Positions 44,251 to 54,349 of a stretch of DNA of 64,000 nt are shown here, piece after piece (the first letter of the stretch is position 1; each line of letters begins with the position of its first letter). The stretch is taken from the NCBI RefSeq assembly GCF_002127325.2, contig NC_035439.2, positions 146,761,709 through 146,825,708 on the forward strand. Reading direction: 5' to 3'. The DNA comes from Helianthus annuus. Lineage: Eukaryota; Streptophyta; Magnoliopsida; Asterales; Asteraceae. The notes beneath the pieces were generated by a model. That model was given only the letters and a program-made list of their open reading frames with translations. It was not told where the DNA came from and made no database searches. A program made the translations under genes and the position numbers.

Positions 44251-45904
44251 TTAAACATTAACAGGTGTGAAGCGCCCGGTGTAGATTTCATCTGCCATGT
44301 ATCGTCTGTATCTGAAACAAGCATCCTGAAGGTTTCCTTCGGTCCATGTTAAAGAACGATTCCAAATAAGTTTTTCCATTAGCATACATATGATGACTCC
44401 TGAATTTCTGCCAATACGATTTGTTTGAGGAGGCCACACGAAATCCCCTACTATTTGCATGGAACGAGTCTCATTTATTTCTGAATGTTGCCAGTACGAT
44501 ATACGTCCGAGAAACCACAAAAATAGAGACTCAAATTCTAGAACAATTTGATGTACTCTTCTGTGTACGCAAAATGAATCTCCGCAATTAATCGTGTCAC
44601 AAGTATTAGCAAAAAAAATTCTTAATTGTAGTGACTTTATATTTATTTTAAAAAGCAACCAATTTTGTTCCTTGTCTGGTATAGGAATGTATACCTGCAA
44701 AAAGTGAATAATCTTAGGTTCTAAATCAATGCTGCAAATAAAAAAATAAAAATTCTTAGCAAAAAAATTAAAGGGAAAATTACATCAAACACGTTTAATT
44801 TCTTATTTCAAAAAAAAACCCTGACATTTAACTAATAACCGGAATGGTCTTCCGCTTCAGAATCATACTCTACCCCTTTTTCCATTTCCGCACGATAAGC
44901 TTCAAAACACACTTTATCGTACAGTCTTTCGAAATCCAATTCCTCGTCTGAGTCTTCGTCAGCAGTAACCGCCAAATTTTCTTGTGGAATAATCTGGTCC
45001 AAAGGACGCTGTTGTTCATCGGGGTTAGGTAATGGATCAACCGCCTCACACTGACCTGAACCGCTAAATGGTGCTTCAGTGTTGGCTGTTGCACCGGGTT
45101 TGGGGGGTTACGAGTTTGTGAATTGTTTGGTTCGGGGTTATCTGAGGGTGGGTTTGGGTGGTTAACCGGTTGGAAAATGTTGACGTTGATATGAACGTGT
45201 AGATGAATGTTGTTTTCTTGATTTGCCATGAGGTAGAAAAAAGGGGGATGCCAGTTGAGTAGTGAACCAAGATGTGTTTAAATAGGTGTGGAGTAAGAGT
45301 GAGAGTCGTGCATCAATATCTTGTTCATTTAATAAAAAACGGATATAATAAAATAAAAAAAATTGATATAGCCTACCGTATCAATTTCCCAGAATGGAGG
45401 ATATGTTGCTGTAGAACCATCTGAGCATCTGGTTGCATCAATATCTTGTTTATTTAACATGTCGAAGAAATTTGGTGGTAGAACTGTCCAACGATAATCG
45501 TTTGACGACAGAGTCCTTGCATTCTCTCGTTCATACATGAGTTTGTTACACCATGCTTTTACGTGCTAAAAAATAACAGTAATTTATTTATTACAAAAAT
45601 AATGAAACAGATTTTTATTACGAAAATATTTATTATTAAGGTACCGTTTTTTGAATAAAACCTGCTCCAGTAAATCCAAGCAGTCCCCCCCCCCCCACCA
45701 ATCTTTTCCTAGTGGTGTTAACCCCGTGTATGAAGAATAGCAACTAGGATTATCCCCATCGTAGTAAAATTCAAGAACATTTGCAGACCATTGGCGATCC
45801 CAATTCTGTTGATTGATCGAAACGGAAGGAGGAATATTGTCATTGGTAATGGAGGATATCACATGTGTAATAAAGGTGGAAGTGACACACATATATATAT
45901 ACAC
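44251..45904 (-). CDS. Ulp1-like gene B, catalytic residues replaced
   Basis: Three-exon model with GT-AG borders: about 45904-45645, 45565-45377, 44694-44251, both splices in phase 0. It matches gene C along its length: a CYSSYTGL...WG..LLGFTGAGF segment, RWTVLPPNFFDML, VYIPIPDKEQNWLLFKI and the C-terminal GRNSGVIICMLMEKLI plus YRRYMADEIY. In gene A these places hold the catalytic His (AHW), Asp (YDS) and Cys (NCGVW); here they are Asn, Phe/Ala and Ser, so peptidase activity is unlikely. A run of 11 or more G in exon 1 (plus-strand C run near 45680) puts the frame out by one. The N-terminal DUF1985-like part of gene A is absent. It could bind SUMO-like or other partners without cleaving; that is inference. 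Confidence 0.7.
44832..45229 (-). CDS. Small acidic ORF inside the second intron of Ulp1-like B
   Basis: Starts MANQENNIHLHVHIN at 45229 with a TATA-like CTATTTAAA about 50 bp upstream. The N-terminus is Asn/Pro-rich. A six-C run near 45105 needs one base of shift; past it the frame stays open to TAG at 44832 with a strongly acidic tail (DEDSDEELDFERLYDK, then EYDSEAEDHSGY), about 130 residues in all. No known family. Its start MANxE and own TATA resemble the SANT-like gene E, but I see no SANT repeat. It may be a separate gene that happens to lie in the intron, or the intron model of gene B may be wrong. Confidence 0.4.
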
Positions 45905-45954
45905 ATAGAGACGAGTAGAAAAATATTTATTGTTTTTAAACCAAAAAAATACAA

Positions 45955-48900
45955 TTACACTTCTAATACGGGATCATCATCATCAAGGTTGTTGTCAGTT
46001 GTAGTATCTGGTAACACGGAATCATAAAATAGTAAAGCTAGTTGACGTCGCATACATTCCGCTGTTTTTTGAGTATCTTCATCATCGTTCAATGGTTTTT
46101 TATTTATCAACCTATAAAGAAATATGCAAACCCAAACCCCACAGTTTCCCAAAAATCCGGACTGCTGAGGAGCATCGGTTGCATAAATAACTCGGAAAGG
46201 GTAAGTTAACGGTAATGGTCTGTGGGCATTATAACCATGAGTTCGTAGCCAGTGGTCAAACACAAAATTTATATGACACACCACATCCGTTCTTTCCTTT
46301 TCCATAGCATTTAAAAGGCTAAAACAGCAACAAATTAACACAGTTAGTAACATGTATCTTGGAGTACTAATCAGTTAAATCGGGCTAATACCTGTCGTAT
46401 ATCGTCAACGTGTAATTGACAAGGTTGAAAACGCCTAAAAACCAGTGAGCACCTTCTATATACAACGGTACGTAAACCTATATAATTAGTACGCAAAATA
46501 TTAAATTAATTCAATACAAAATACATTTATTCAGTAATTAGTAAGTTCGTTCCACATTACCTCGTCAACAGTATGTATTGATGGAAAAGGTTCAACCTGC
46601 CCAGTAAAGTAACCTTTACAGGTCTGGTCGACGGCCATGTACCGAAAATAATTCTGAAAATATGGGGGTAGAATACTCCACCGATCACTTTCATTTCTTT
46701 TCTTGAATGATACATGTGGATCATCCACCCAAATATATGCTGTTAAACATTTTAAAGTTAATTTGAAAACAATATACAGAAAAATATAAATTATTTTTTT
46801 ATTATTTTTTTATTACTTACATCATCGCTTAACCAGCCGCGACCGTCCATGCCCAGCAATGACTCCCAAAAATTTGGACCGACAGAATTCCCCACTATTA
46901 GGGAAAGATGTTTACTGCCGCAATTTGGATACCACTGCTTGATGAATTCAATTTGTCTATCCTCGTTCCTTAACCTTTTGGCTTTTCTATCTTTCAATCT
47001 TTTGTAAGCCACATACGGGGATAGCAAAGCTGATGCGGGCTTTACAAGCCTTTCGGATCGTCTCAGTTTGATTATTTTAGGATCCTCGTTCTATAAATAT
47101 TGTATATATGTATTTATTTGACTTTCTAAAAAATATTTTCATTAACTTTCATTTACACAATTTATACTGAATGTTTAAAAATTTATACTAGTAATAAAAA
47201 AAATGACAAGTAATTAAAATATATAAAATGGAAAAACTTACAAAATCTTCATTCACCATCGGGCTCATAGATACGTGGTAGGCATTATTGTAATTGATAA
47301 ATGAATCGGCAACAGCCTACAAGAAAAGCATGACAGGTAAATTAAAAGTTATTGGTAGATATTGTTATTATAAAAAAAAAATTATTCACAAAACACATTA
47401 CATTATCACTCTGAGTGTGTGCCTCTTCTTTTGGTGTTCGTACGGTTGCCGGAGTCCAGACCGTTTTTTGCTTTGGAGAATATCGATATGATTGCGAAAA
47501 CTCCGACATGAACATATTGGTAAGTCTCCGGTTGTTCTCGAGCAGCCTCTCGTCCAAGAGTGATTTAAACTGTGAAATCAGCTCATTCTCGTAATTTGAT
47601 CGAAACGGGGTCGGAGGGGGAACAAAATTCTGTTGTGGAATCTCCTCTGGATCTGTTGCCGGATTATAACCTTCATTCGTCCCATCGGGACCAAACAGAG
47701 CCCCCATTACAGACGCAAGCTGTTCTTGTGTGACGACACCTGGGGCGGGCTGCATTTCTGGTTGATTTTGACCCGTGAATCCCGTGGGCATTTGAATGGG
47801 TATTTCTGTGGCAATTTGAACCGGATTCTCGCCCGGCATTGCACTGGCATACATCCGACGTTCAGCGTCTAAATTATCTGAACTAGACAAATACCACGCG
47901 CTTTGCAACTCATTTTCAGTGGGCAATATAACCAAAGACGGGCTAAATTCACGTCTCTGCAAATGTTTAAAAAAATGCCCAATAAAAATAGTAAGCATAT
48001 TAATATTAATATAAACAATAAAAAAGTCTATATTTATTTTTTAAGTATATTTAAAAATAAAATGTATTACGTTTGCAGCTGTTTGTAGCAATGAGTCCAC
48101 ACTGCTCCTCATAAACTTCTTGCCTTCTTTCCATCCCAAAAATCTTGGAATCGTCTCACCTTGATACCATTCCCTTGAATTCTTAAAATGAGGAAAAGTC
48201 TCCAACAGCCACATCTACACAAGAGAATTTATTTAAGGGTTATTTATATTTAATTTTATATGTTTTTCGAAATAACTATATTAATTAACATTCACGGGTA
48301 CCTTGAAGGGCCAGACAAATCCAGCCAAAGAAAAACCTTTAGCGTCTTCTTTTTGCCGATTGCACAAATTGTATATAGCACTATAAGTACTTTCCCAAAA
48401 ATAATTACCCCATGGATATTGTCTGAACTCTTCTAAATTATCCACAAGGTCTAAAATCATATTATCAACAGCATTGGTTTTTTGCCAACCCAAAAAACCT
48501 TGACCGATTAGCATGAGAAGACATATCCTCGTGCCGTCAGCATCGTTAAACTGGCTAATGTTCCCGAACATGTTCATTATTTGGCCAAAATTAACAGTTG
48601 ATCCAGCTCCAAAGTATTTGTTCCTAAATGAGTTCGGATGGTCTATAGGTGACCAAGAAGTGTGCCCAAGAAGTGTGCCCAAAACGTAGCCCCGTTATTA
48701 AACAAAACTGTTTCGGGGTGAATGTAAATAGCTGCCCTCGTAATCTATACGAAATACCAATACGGGGAAAAGGCGTCGGTATTTGTAGTTGTGCAACGCC
48801 ATATAAAAGAAGGCTATCACATATGGTGCACCTATTGTCTAAATATGGACCGAAACAAGTCTGCCTAATAGCTGTTTCAATCGCCGGAGTCATCACTTCA

Positions 48901-49132
48901 CGCAAACTTTTTAAAACCAACCACTTTTCTCGTACTTTAATAGTTATTTGCTATATAAAAAGAAAAAAAATTAAAAATAGTATACGAATTCAAATAAAAA
49001 TCTTATCTTTAATTTATCGGCAAACATTTTACCGGGCAAAAAGGGGGGGTCCATGAAAGCATCTTGCATCTCTTGGTCGTTTGGAATCTTCTCGAAATCA
49101 TTAGGCATGTTCTCGTGTCGGTTGAAGTCCAT
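45955..49132 (-). pseudogene. Ulp1-like gene A, full-length with catalytic triad, frame broken
   Basis: Nine-exon model, all GT-AG: 49132-49033, 48934-48302, 48214-48071, 47956-47402, 47316-47242, 47090-46821, 46739-46561, 46477-46392, 46318-45955; phases agree throughout. Exon 2 is a DUF1985-like domain (RGQLFTFTPKQFCLITGLRF ... FVWPFK); exon 3 has WLLETFPHF; exon 4 is a Pro/Gln-rich linker; exon 6 a basic RRSERLVKP segment. Exons 8-9 form a C48 cysteine-protease core: GAHWFLGVF (His), IYDS (Asp, codon split by the intron) and GNCGVWVC (Cys). Two defects: a 13-bp tandem duplication in exon 2 (AAGAAGTGTGCCC twice, 48655-48680) and one base missing in exon 7. Repaired length would be near 800 residues. 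In MULEs such genes are thought to be captured de-SUMOylase derivatives. Confidence 0.85.
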
Positions 49133-49296
49133 AGTGGGGGGCCCACAAGTAATGTCGAAGAAGTCAGATTAGTGGTCCCGGAAGAGTCAACGATCTTTCG
49201 GATCTTGAAAGTTGGAGTCTTCTAGTCGTTTGCTTTGCTCCAACGTGGAGAAATTCAAAGTGGTTTCAAAATGGGAAAGTGATGGTCACATGGGAG

Positions 49297-49655
49297 GAAA
49301 CGGCACTCGCATTTTGTTGACCCGACTTGAATTTTGTCTGACATGGGGAATAGTACTTTATTGGAACACGCGCCATCAAAGGGCTCGACGTGACATCGGA
49401 AACGGCACGACCTGACAGCGGAAACGGCTCGTCGTGACATCGGAAACGGCACGAACTGACAACGGAACCGTGCAGCGGAAACGGCTCGGCGTTGCAGAGG
49501 AAACGGCCCAGCGTTGCAGCTGAAACGGCTTGACATTGCAGTGTAAACGGCTCGGCATTGCTGAAACGGCAGAAGCAGGAAACGGAAAAGGCTTGAATTT
49601 TACTTTATTGGAGCACGTGCCACGAAACGGCTCGGGCAGTTACTTGTAACGGCTC
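49297..49655 (+). promoter_or_regulatory. Internal 22-bp phased array of the MULE terminal motif
   Basis: GAAACGGC(T/A/C)CG or close variants start at 49297, 49399, 49421, 49443, 49464 (weak), 49478, 49500, 49522, 49544, 49563 and 49624, plus TAACGGCTCGGG near 49645. The core steps are exactly 22 bp six times. The same motif and period mark the inner parts of both TIRs, in the orientation of the right end. The array fills the 0.6-kb gap between divergent genes A (start 49132) and C (start 49725). Confidence 0.85.
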
Positions 49656-49724
49656 GGGCAATAGCTTTATTGAAAGTTGTGATGAAACCTCTTAAAAAAA
49701 CATTTTTTTTCAAAAATTATTTTC

Positions 49725-50882
49725 ATGTTAAATAAGATCGCAAAATATTTTCTTAGAACGCCATTCAGAGCACTTGAAACAGTCTTAAAACCAATAATGG
49801 CTGACAAAAACAACGTATATTGCTCTCAACCAGTTAGTAAATCATCAACGTGGATTCTTAAGAAATGGAGAGCACCCAGACAGTCGGGTGAATCTTCCTC
49901 GTCTGAAACGGCTGTGCCGCAGGTGCCGGAAGAAAACAACTTTTTAAATAACCGTCAAAGCTTGCACTCAAACAGAGCCGGAAGATGGGCAATTCCAGAC
50001 GACGAATTTGAGAATTGGTCAAAAGATGTTGCAACATTTTACAGTAGTGGGGACGCCCAATTCTGTTATTCAGCTGTTTTCACTCGTTATGTGGAGTTGG
50101 ACAAAAGATTTTGGGGTACTTTGTTAGGCTATCGTTGTAATGGCTACCTAACAGCAACCGTAATTTCATTATAAATTTTTTATTACCAAAATTTGTATTT
50201 TTCGTGTTTATTAGATGTAACTTTTATTAATATATAAATATTCGTTAAACAGCATATTGAGGGATGGACTGGACGACTAATGGCTTGGAGAAGAAGAAAT
50301 TTACAAAGGGATCCCACGTTAAATTTGCGGTGGACAATTCTCCCACCTCAATTCTATGACACGTTACTACAATCGGTTCCTAAAAGCATGGTTGGTTATG
50401 GAAATGGTAAAGAAAACCCATTTCCTTCCTTTTTTGACGTGGATTTTGTGTTTTTCCCACTGTCGATTGACAATAACGAATGGATGTTAGTACGGTTAGA
50501 GTTGGCATCCCAGGAATTAGTTTTGTACCCGTTTGAAAACTTCTGTGGACGAGGAGACAAATTTAGGGCAGTTATTATTCCACGGTTGACGAAGCTTAAG
50601 GTGTATTTAACTGGGTTGCTGGTGCATTTGCAGTATTGGAAAAAGACAGGCAAACCAGAATGCTGCTTAACTCATGAGCTAAACGATAACTACGTGATTT
50701 CTAACAGGTCAATCGCAGGAAATGAAGCTGTCTATCTGTGTATGCTTATGGAGCATCTCGTTACAGACAAACCCATTAACATTACTGGAGACGTAAAGCA
50801 AATTTGTTTGTCATATAGACGATTCATGGCTGATAAACTGTATTTTTGGCGGTGTTTACCACGCCCAAATGTTGTTAAATAA
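49725..50882 (+). CDS. Ulp1-like gene C, intact ORF without catalytic triad
   Basis: Two exons, 49725-50159 and 50253-50882, with a 93-bp phase-0 intron (ACC|GTAATT ... AAACAG|CAT). The spliced frame is open for 354 codons with no defect; MADKNNVY at 49800 is an alternative start. Homology to genes A and B: FWGTLLGYRCNGYL, HIEGWTGRL, RWTILPPQFYDTLL, FFPLSIDNNEWMLVRLEL, GNEAVYLCMLMEHL, YRRFMADKLY. At the catalytic places it has Glu for His (NEW), Pro for Asp (LYPF) and Glu for Cys (GNEAV), so it is a pseudo-protease. Exons 7-9 of gene A are fused here into one. The open frame suggests recent selection or recent origin. Role unknown; it may have become a structural or regulatory partner. Confidence 0.85.
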
Positions 50883-50950
50883 AATAACTCTTCTTTGTAA
50901 TATGTTTTAATATTTAACATTATATCTTCCCATTTTACCCCCTTCAAACC

Positions 50951-50958
50951 TATAAATA
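50951..50958 (+). promoter_or_regulatory. TATA box of SANT-like gene D
   Basis: TATAAATA 59 bp upstream of the ATG at 51017. It indicates that gene D has its own promoter despite lying only 134 bp after the stop of gene C. Confidence 0.6.
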
Positions 50959-51016
50959 CATACATTAGTCCCTCTAATTAAACATCATTCTCATTCCAAA
51001 AGTTCACACTAAAAAA

Positions 51017-51367
51017 ATGGATTCTTGGACCGACGAGGAAGATATTGCTGCTGTTGTTTCGTACACTGCCGCTCGTGAACTGGGCACTTATTCAGTTTCC
51101 GATACTGCTTTCTGGGAGCAGGTTTTCAACAATTTCTGCATTCACCTACAAGAGACGTCCCGAAGCGTCGAGGCGTTGATGGCTCGTCTTTCTTTTATAC
51201 GCTTTAAATGTACACGTTTTTTAGGAAGGTGCAAAAATGTTAAAAAAACAAATCCGAACATGGAAGAAAAAGAGATCGTAGAAGAGGCCCTGCTCGACTA
51301 CGCAATACTTTACGACGAGGACTTTGAACACCTTTCAGTGTTTGAAAGTTTAAAAATCTATCTGTAA
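51017..51367 (+). CDS. SANT/trihelix-like small gene D (116 aa)
   Basis: Starts MDSWTDEEDIAAVVSYTAA, the opening helix of a Myb/SANT-like domain of the sort seen in plant ORF1 proteins of PIF/Harbinger elements and NAM-associated proteins. AFWEQVF and SVEALMARLSFIRFKC then fit the second and third helices. The C-terminus EDFEHLSVFESLKIYL matches gene E (HDFKHVSEWEAIRIWF). Intact single-exon frame. It probably binds DNA and so could be the reader of the phased motif; that link is inference. Lacks a transposase domain. Confidence 0.7.
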   Translation: MDSWTDEEDIAAVVSYTAARELGTYSVSDTAFWEQVFNNFCIHLQETSRSVEALMARLSFIRFKCTRFLGRCKNVKKTNPNMEEKEIVEEALLDYAILYDEDFEHLSVFESLKIYL

Positions 51368-52023
51368 TTCACGAAATAAGTTTGTAATATTTTTAGGTTG
51401 TATCGTGCAACTTAATGTTTGGGCCAAAGAGCCGTTTGTCGATATGAACCGTGCAAATATTAATTAATATTTTAATTAATTAAACTAATTAATAAAGTTA
51501 AATAAAAATAGTAAAAAACGGCCCAAAACAAGCTATAATGTTTGGGCCAAAGAGCCCACAACTTTTTAAAACAAATAATTATAAAATTTATTAATTAATA
51601 TTTTAATTAATTAAACTATTTAATAAAGTTAAATAAAAATAGTTAAATAATAAAAACGATTAATTGATAACATTAATATTGTTAACTTAATAAAGTTAAC
51701 AAGGTTAGGTAACTTGGTTAATTAATTAACAAGGTTAGGTAACTTGGTTAATTAATATTGTTATACACTAGTTTAAAACGGCCCAAACAGTATAAAACGG
51801 CCCAAACACGCTATAATGTTTGGGCAATACACCCCACAACGTTGCAGTCCACAATGTTTGGGCCAAAGAGCCCACAACGTCTTGAAATACATTCGTTGCA
51901 GTCCACAATTGGGCCAAAGAGCCCACAATTGACAGCCAAGTTTTATAACCACCCAAATGGTATTCGTTGCAGTCAAGTACTACCATTTTCGTTGCAGTTG
52001 ACAAAAATTTATAACATGCAAAA
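51368..52023 (+). repeat. Degenerate tandem repeats with ATGTTTGGGCCAAAGAGCCC
   Basis: The phrase TTTGGGCCAAAGAGCC appears near 51418, 51539, 51857 and 51907, with AT-rich units (TTAATTAATATTTTAATTAATT and AATAAAGTTAAATAAAAATAG) between, and ACAAGGTTAGGTAACTTGG at 51699 and 51730. GTTGCAGTCCACAA is also repeated. No gene. These are 3' flanks of gene D broken by the Copia insertion at 52029. Confidence 0.65.
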
Positions 52024-52028
52024 TTTAA

Positions 52029-52486
52029 TGTAGGATCAAATCGAGCCAAAAATCTGATTTTGATATAGAAATGAGATGAACACACTAAAAATGTAACAAT
52101 AAAACCCTTAGATTGATTTGCAAAAGTTGAATACAATTAGCCCCCCAAATCTATCTAGCATGTGTGTTTTCCAAAACCCTAATCATCTCTATCTATTTAT
52201 AGCCTTACCATTTTTGGCTAATTACAATTAAGTCCCTAGAGATTAAAACTTACTAAAAGTAGCAATAAACATCAAGACTAATAAAACAAGATAATAAATA
52301 TATTTTGTTTAAATCAAAATATATTTAATTATCCAAAGCACTATAACTATCCAGTCTCGATCTTTCACACGTCATATCTTTCTTCGAACTTCTCGTGTCG
52401 ACTTACGTGTTGACTTTGTCTTGATGGCGTTGACTTTGTTGACTTGATTCGTTGATAACATTAGACTACACATTTTAGACCCAACA
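52029..52486 (-). repeat. Copia TR-GAG 3' LTR
   Basis: Minus strand TGTTGGGTC...GATCCTACA. It follows the purine tract CCTAAGGGGGAGATT. A second, partial copy of the LTR edge plus tract (TTTAGACCCAACAATCTCC) lies 105 bp further in, at about 52587-52612. Confidence 0.93.
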
Positions 52487-54349
52487 ATCTCCCCCTTAGG
52501 CTAATGTTATCAAGCTCTTGTATCATCTATAGAACCGTCAACTTCATGCGTGTTGTGATCTTCAATTTGGCAAGCTTCAGTCTCAATTTTAGACCCAACA
52601 ATCTCCCCCTAGACTGATGCTTTCCAAATTTTCTTCACTGAAGATCTTCTTTTGACACTTTGCTCTGTAAAAACTTTAAACTGAGAAGCTCCCCCTTTTT
52701 GCATGCATCATCTTTGACAATCAGGAACAACTTTTTTCAACTTTCTTTTGGCTTGAGTAATTCAGAAGATGTAGGAGGAGGATTCCTAACTCGGTATCTT
52801 CTGCAATCTTCAGGAAACAGGTGCTTTGGTCTGGTATCTTGCTCAATTGATGATCGACCATCATTGCAGCAAAAATGCGGAGTAACCTGTTCACACATAC
52901 AAACACAACTCCACATTTTCTTTTAGACTGATTCAAAGTACAGACAAAGCCGTATTCATCTGTATTGTGCAATGGAAAGTGTATCTCAAGCGGTTTGAGA
53001 CACGATTGATGTGATATGGAAGACTTAGAAAAACAACTGTACACAAATCAAAATATTTTTGGATTAAATTTATTTATTTATTTATTTATTTATTTATTTT
53101 TTTTTTTAACCTTTGAGATATAGAGCTGATCAAATACGAGATCATACCAACTTGAAAAGTCTAGCCACACTTCAACTTTCTTTAGGAAAGCTACGACTCA
53201 AGCACGATTGCTGGTATTTTTGTCCTCTTAAATCCATGCATCCTTCTTTCAACATGCTTTCGGTGAGCTTGTTTATCATGTTTTGGGTAATATTGACAAG
53301 TCTTCGATGGCCCCCACACAAGCTATTGAAAATAGAATCATTACGCCCTCGTGAGTCCCACATCAGGACATACCCCCACGATCAAGGTATGCACAAAGAT
53401 TCCTCATAACGGGTGAGTATATTGGATTCATTCTCTTCAACGATAGAACGGAGATCAGGTCTGTACTTTCGTACAACAGAGATTCCAGGAACTATCGAGG
53501 GTTAAGATAGATGATTCGGCTAACAGGTCAGTACTACCGTACAGCAGAGTTGCCTACTGATCTATCAGAGAATTTGGCAAAAGATGGCACTTATTATGGA
53601 TTTTGGCCAATAATGGCGCTTATTATACAGGGTTTGGCCTTTTTTTTTTTTTTTTTTTTTTAAAGGCACTTATTAGAAAGAGAATATCACAGCATCGCGT
53701 CTAGGTCAGTACCACCGTACAGCAGAAGAGCAACTATGATATTCTCCGAATGACATCCCAATATAAAGACCCGAAATCTCAGACTTTGGCAATCTGTCAA
53801 CGCAAGATTTAAGACCATTAAGCCATATGCCGCAACGTGTTACCCACTGAGATGCGTAATGCCTGAGAAAAGCCAGAATCCTTGTGTAGACGTTATCTTT
53901 ATCACCAAGATGCAGTTTACTTGTCTGAAATGCTGAATCTACCGACATATCGTTAACTTGGACCCGTATCATCCATCAGATCATATTCATGCGAAGACAT
54001 AATCAAGTTAGTTCCTATCATTTCTCATATAAGATCATAATTATTTTGCAATAATTGCATCTCATGGTCTAGAAAGTATTTTAATACCCCCCCCCCCCTT
54101 TAAATTTTATTTATGTACAATCATTTACCGAAAAATTGTATGTACAAAATAAAGTCTTCCACACCATGCACACAAAAACATATGTCAGCCAGAAAATGAA
54201 TGTGTTACAGCGGAGTTGAGTGTGCAACCAGGTTAGATACCATAACCAAACCTGTGATATTCCTCTCTGAACTTGTATCTAGAACAACCACTGATAATAA
54301 CCGGTGTTACTAACAGTCCTCCTTGGATGTTCCTACACTCATAAGCAAT
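52487..54349. other. Copia 3' internal region, non-coding
   Basis: No pol domain in any frame. It contains a (TTTA)n microsatellite with T-run at 53069-53110, T and C homopolymers at 53640-53662 and 54085-54100, and GTCAGTACYACCGTACAGCAGA repeats near 53525 and 53705. This is filler of the gag-only element. Confidence 0.6.

Noticed and set aside
49399..49570. 22-bp regular repeats resembling a CRISPR array
   Set aside because: Plant nuclear DNA, short degenerate repeats, no spacers of constant unique type and no cas genes; the same motif is in the MULE TIRs.
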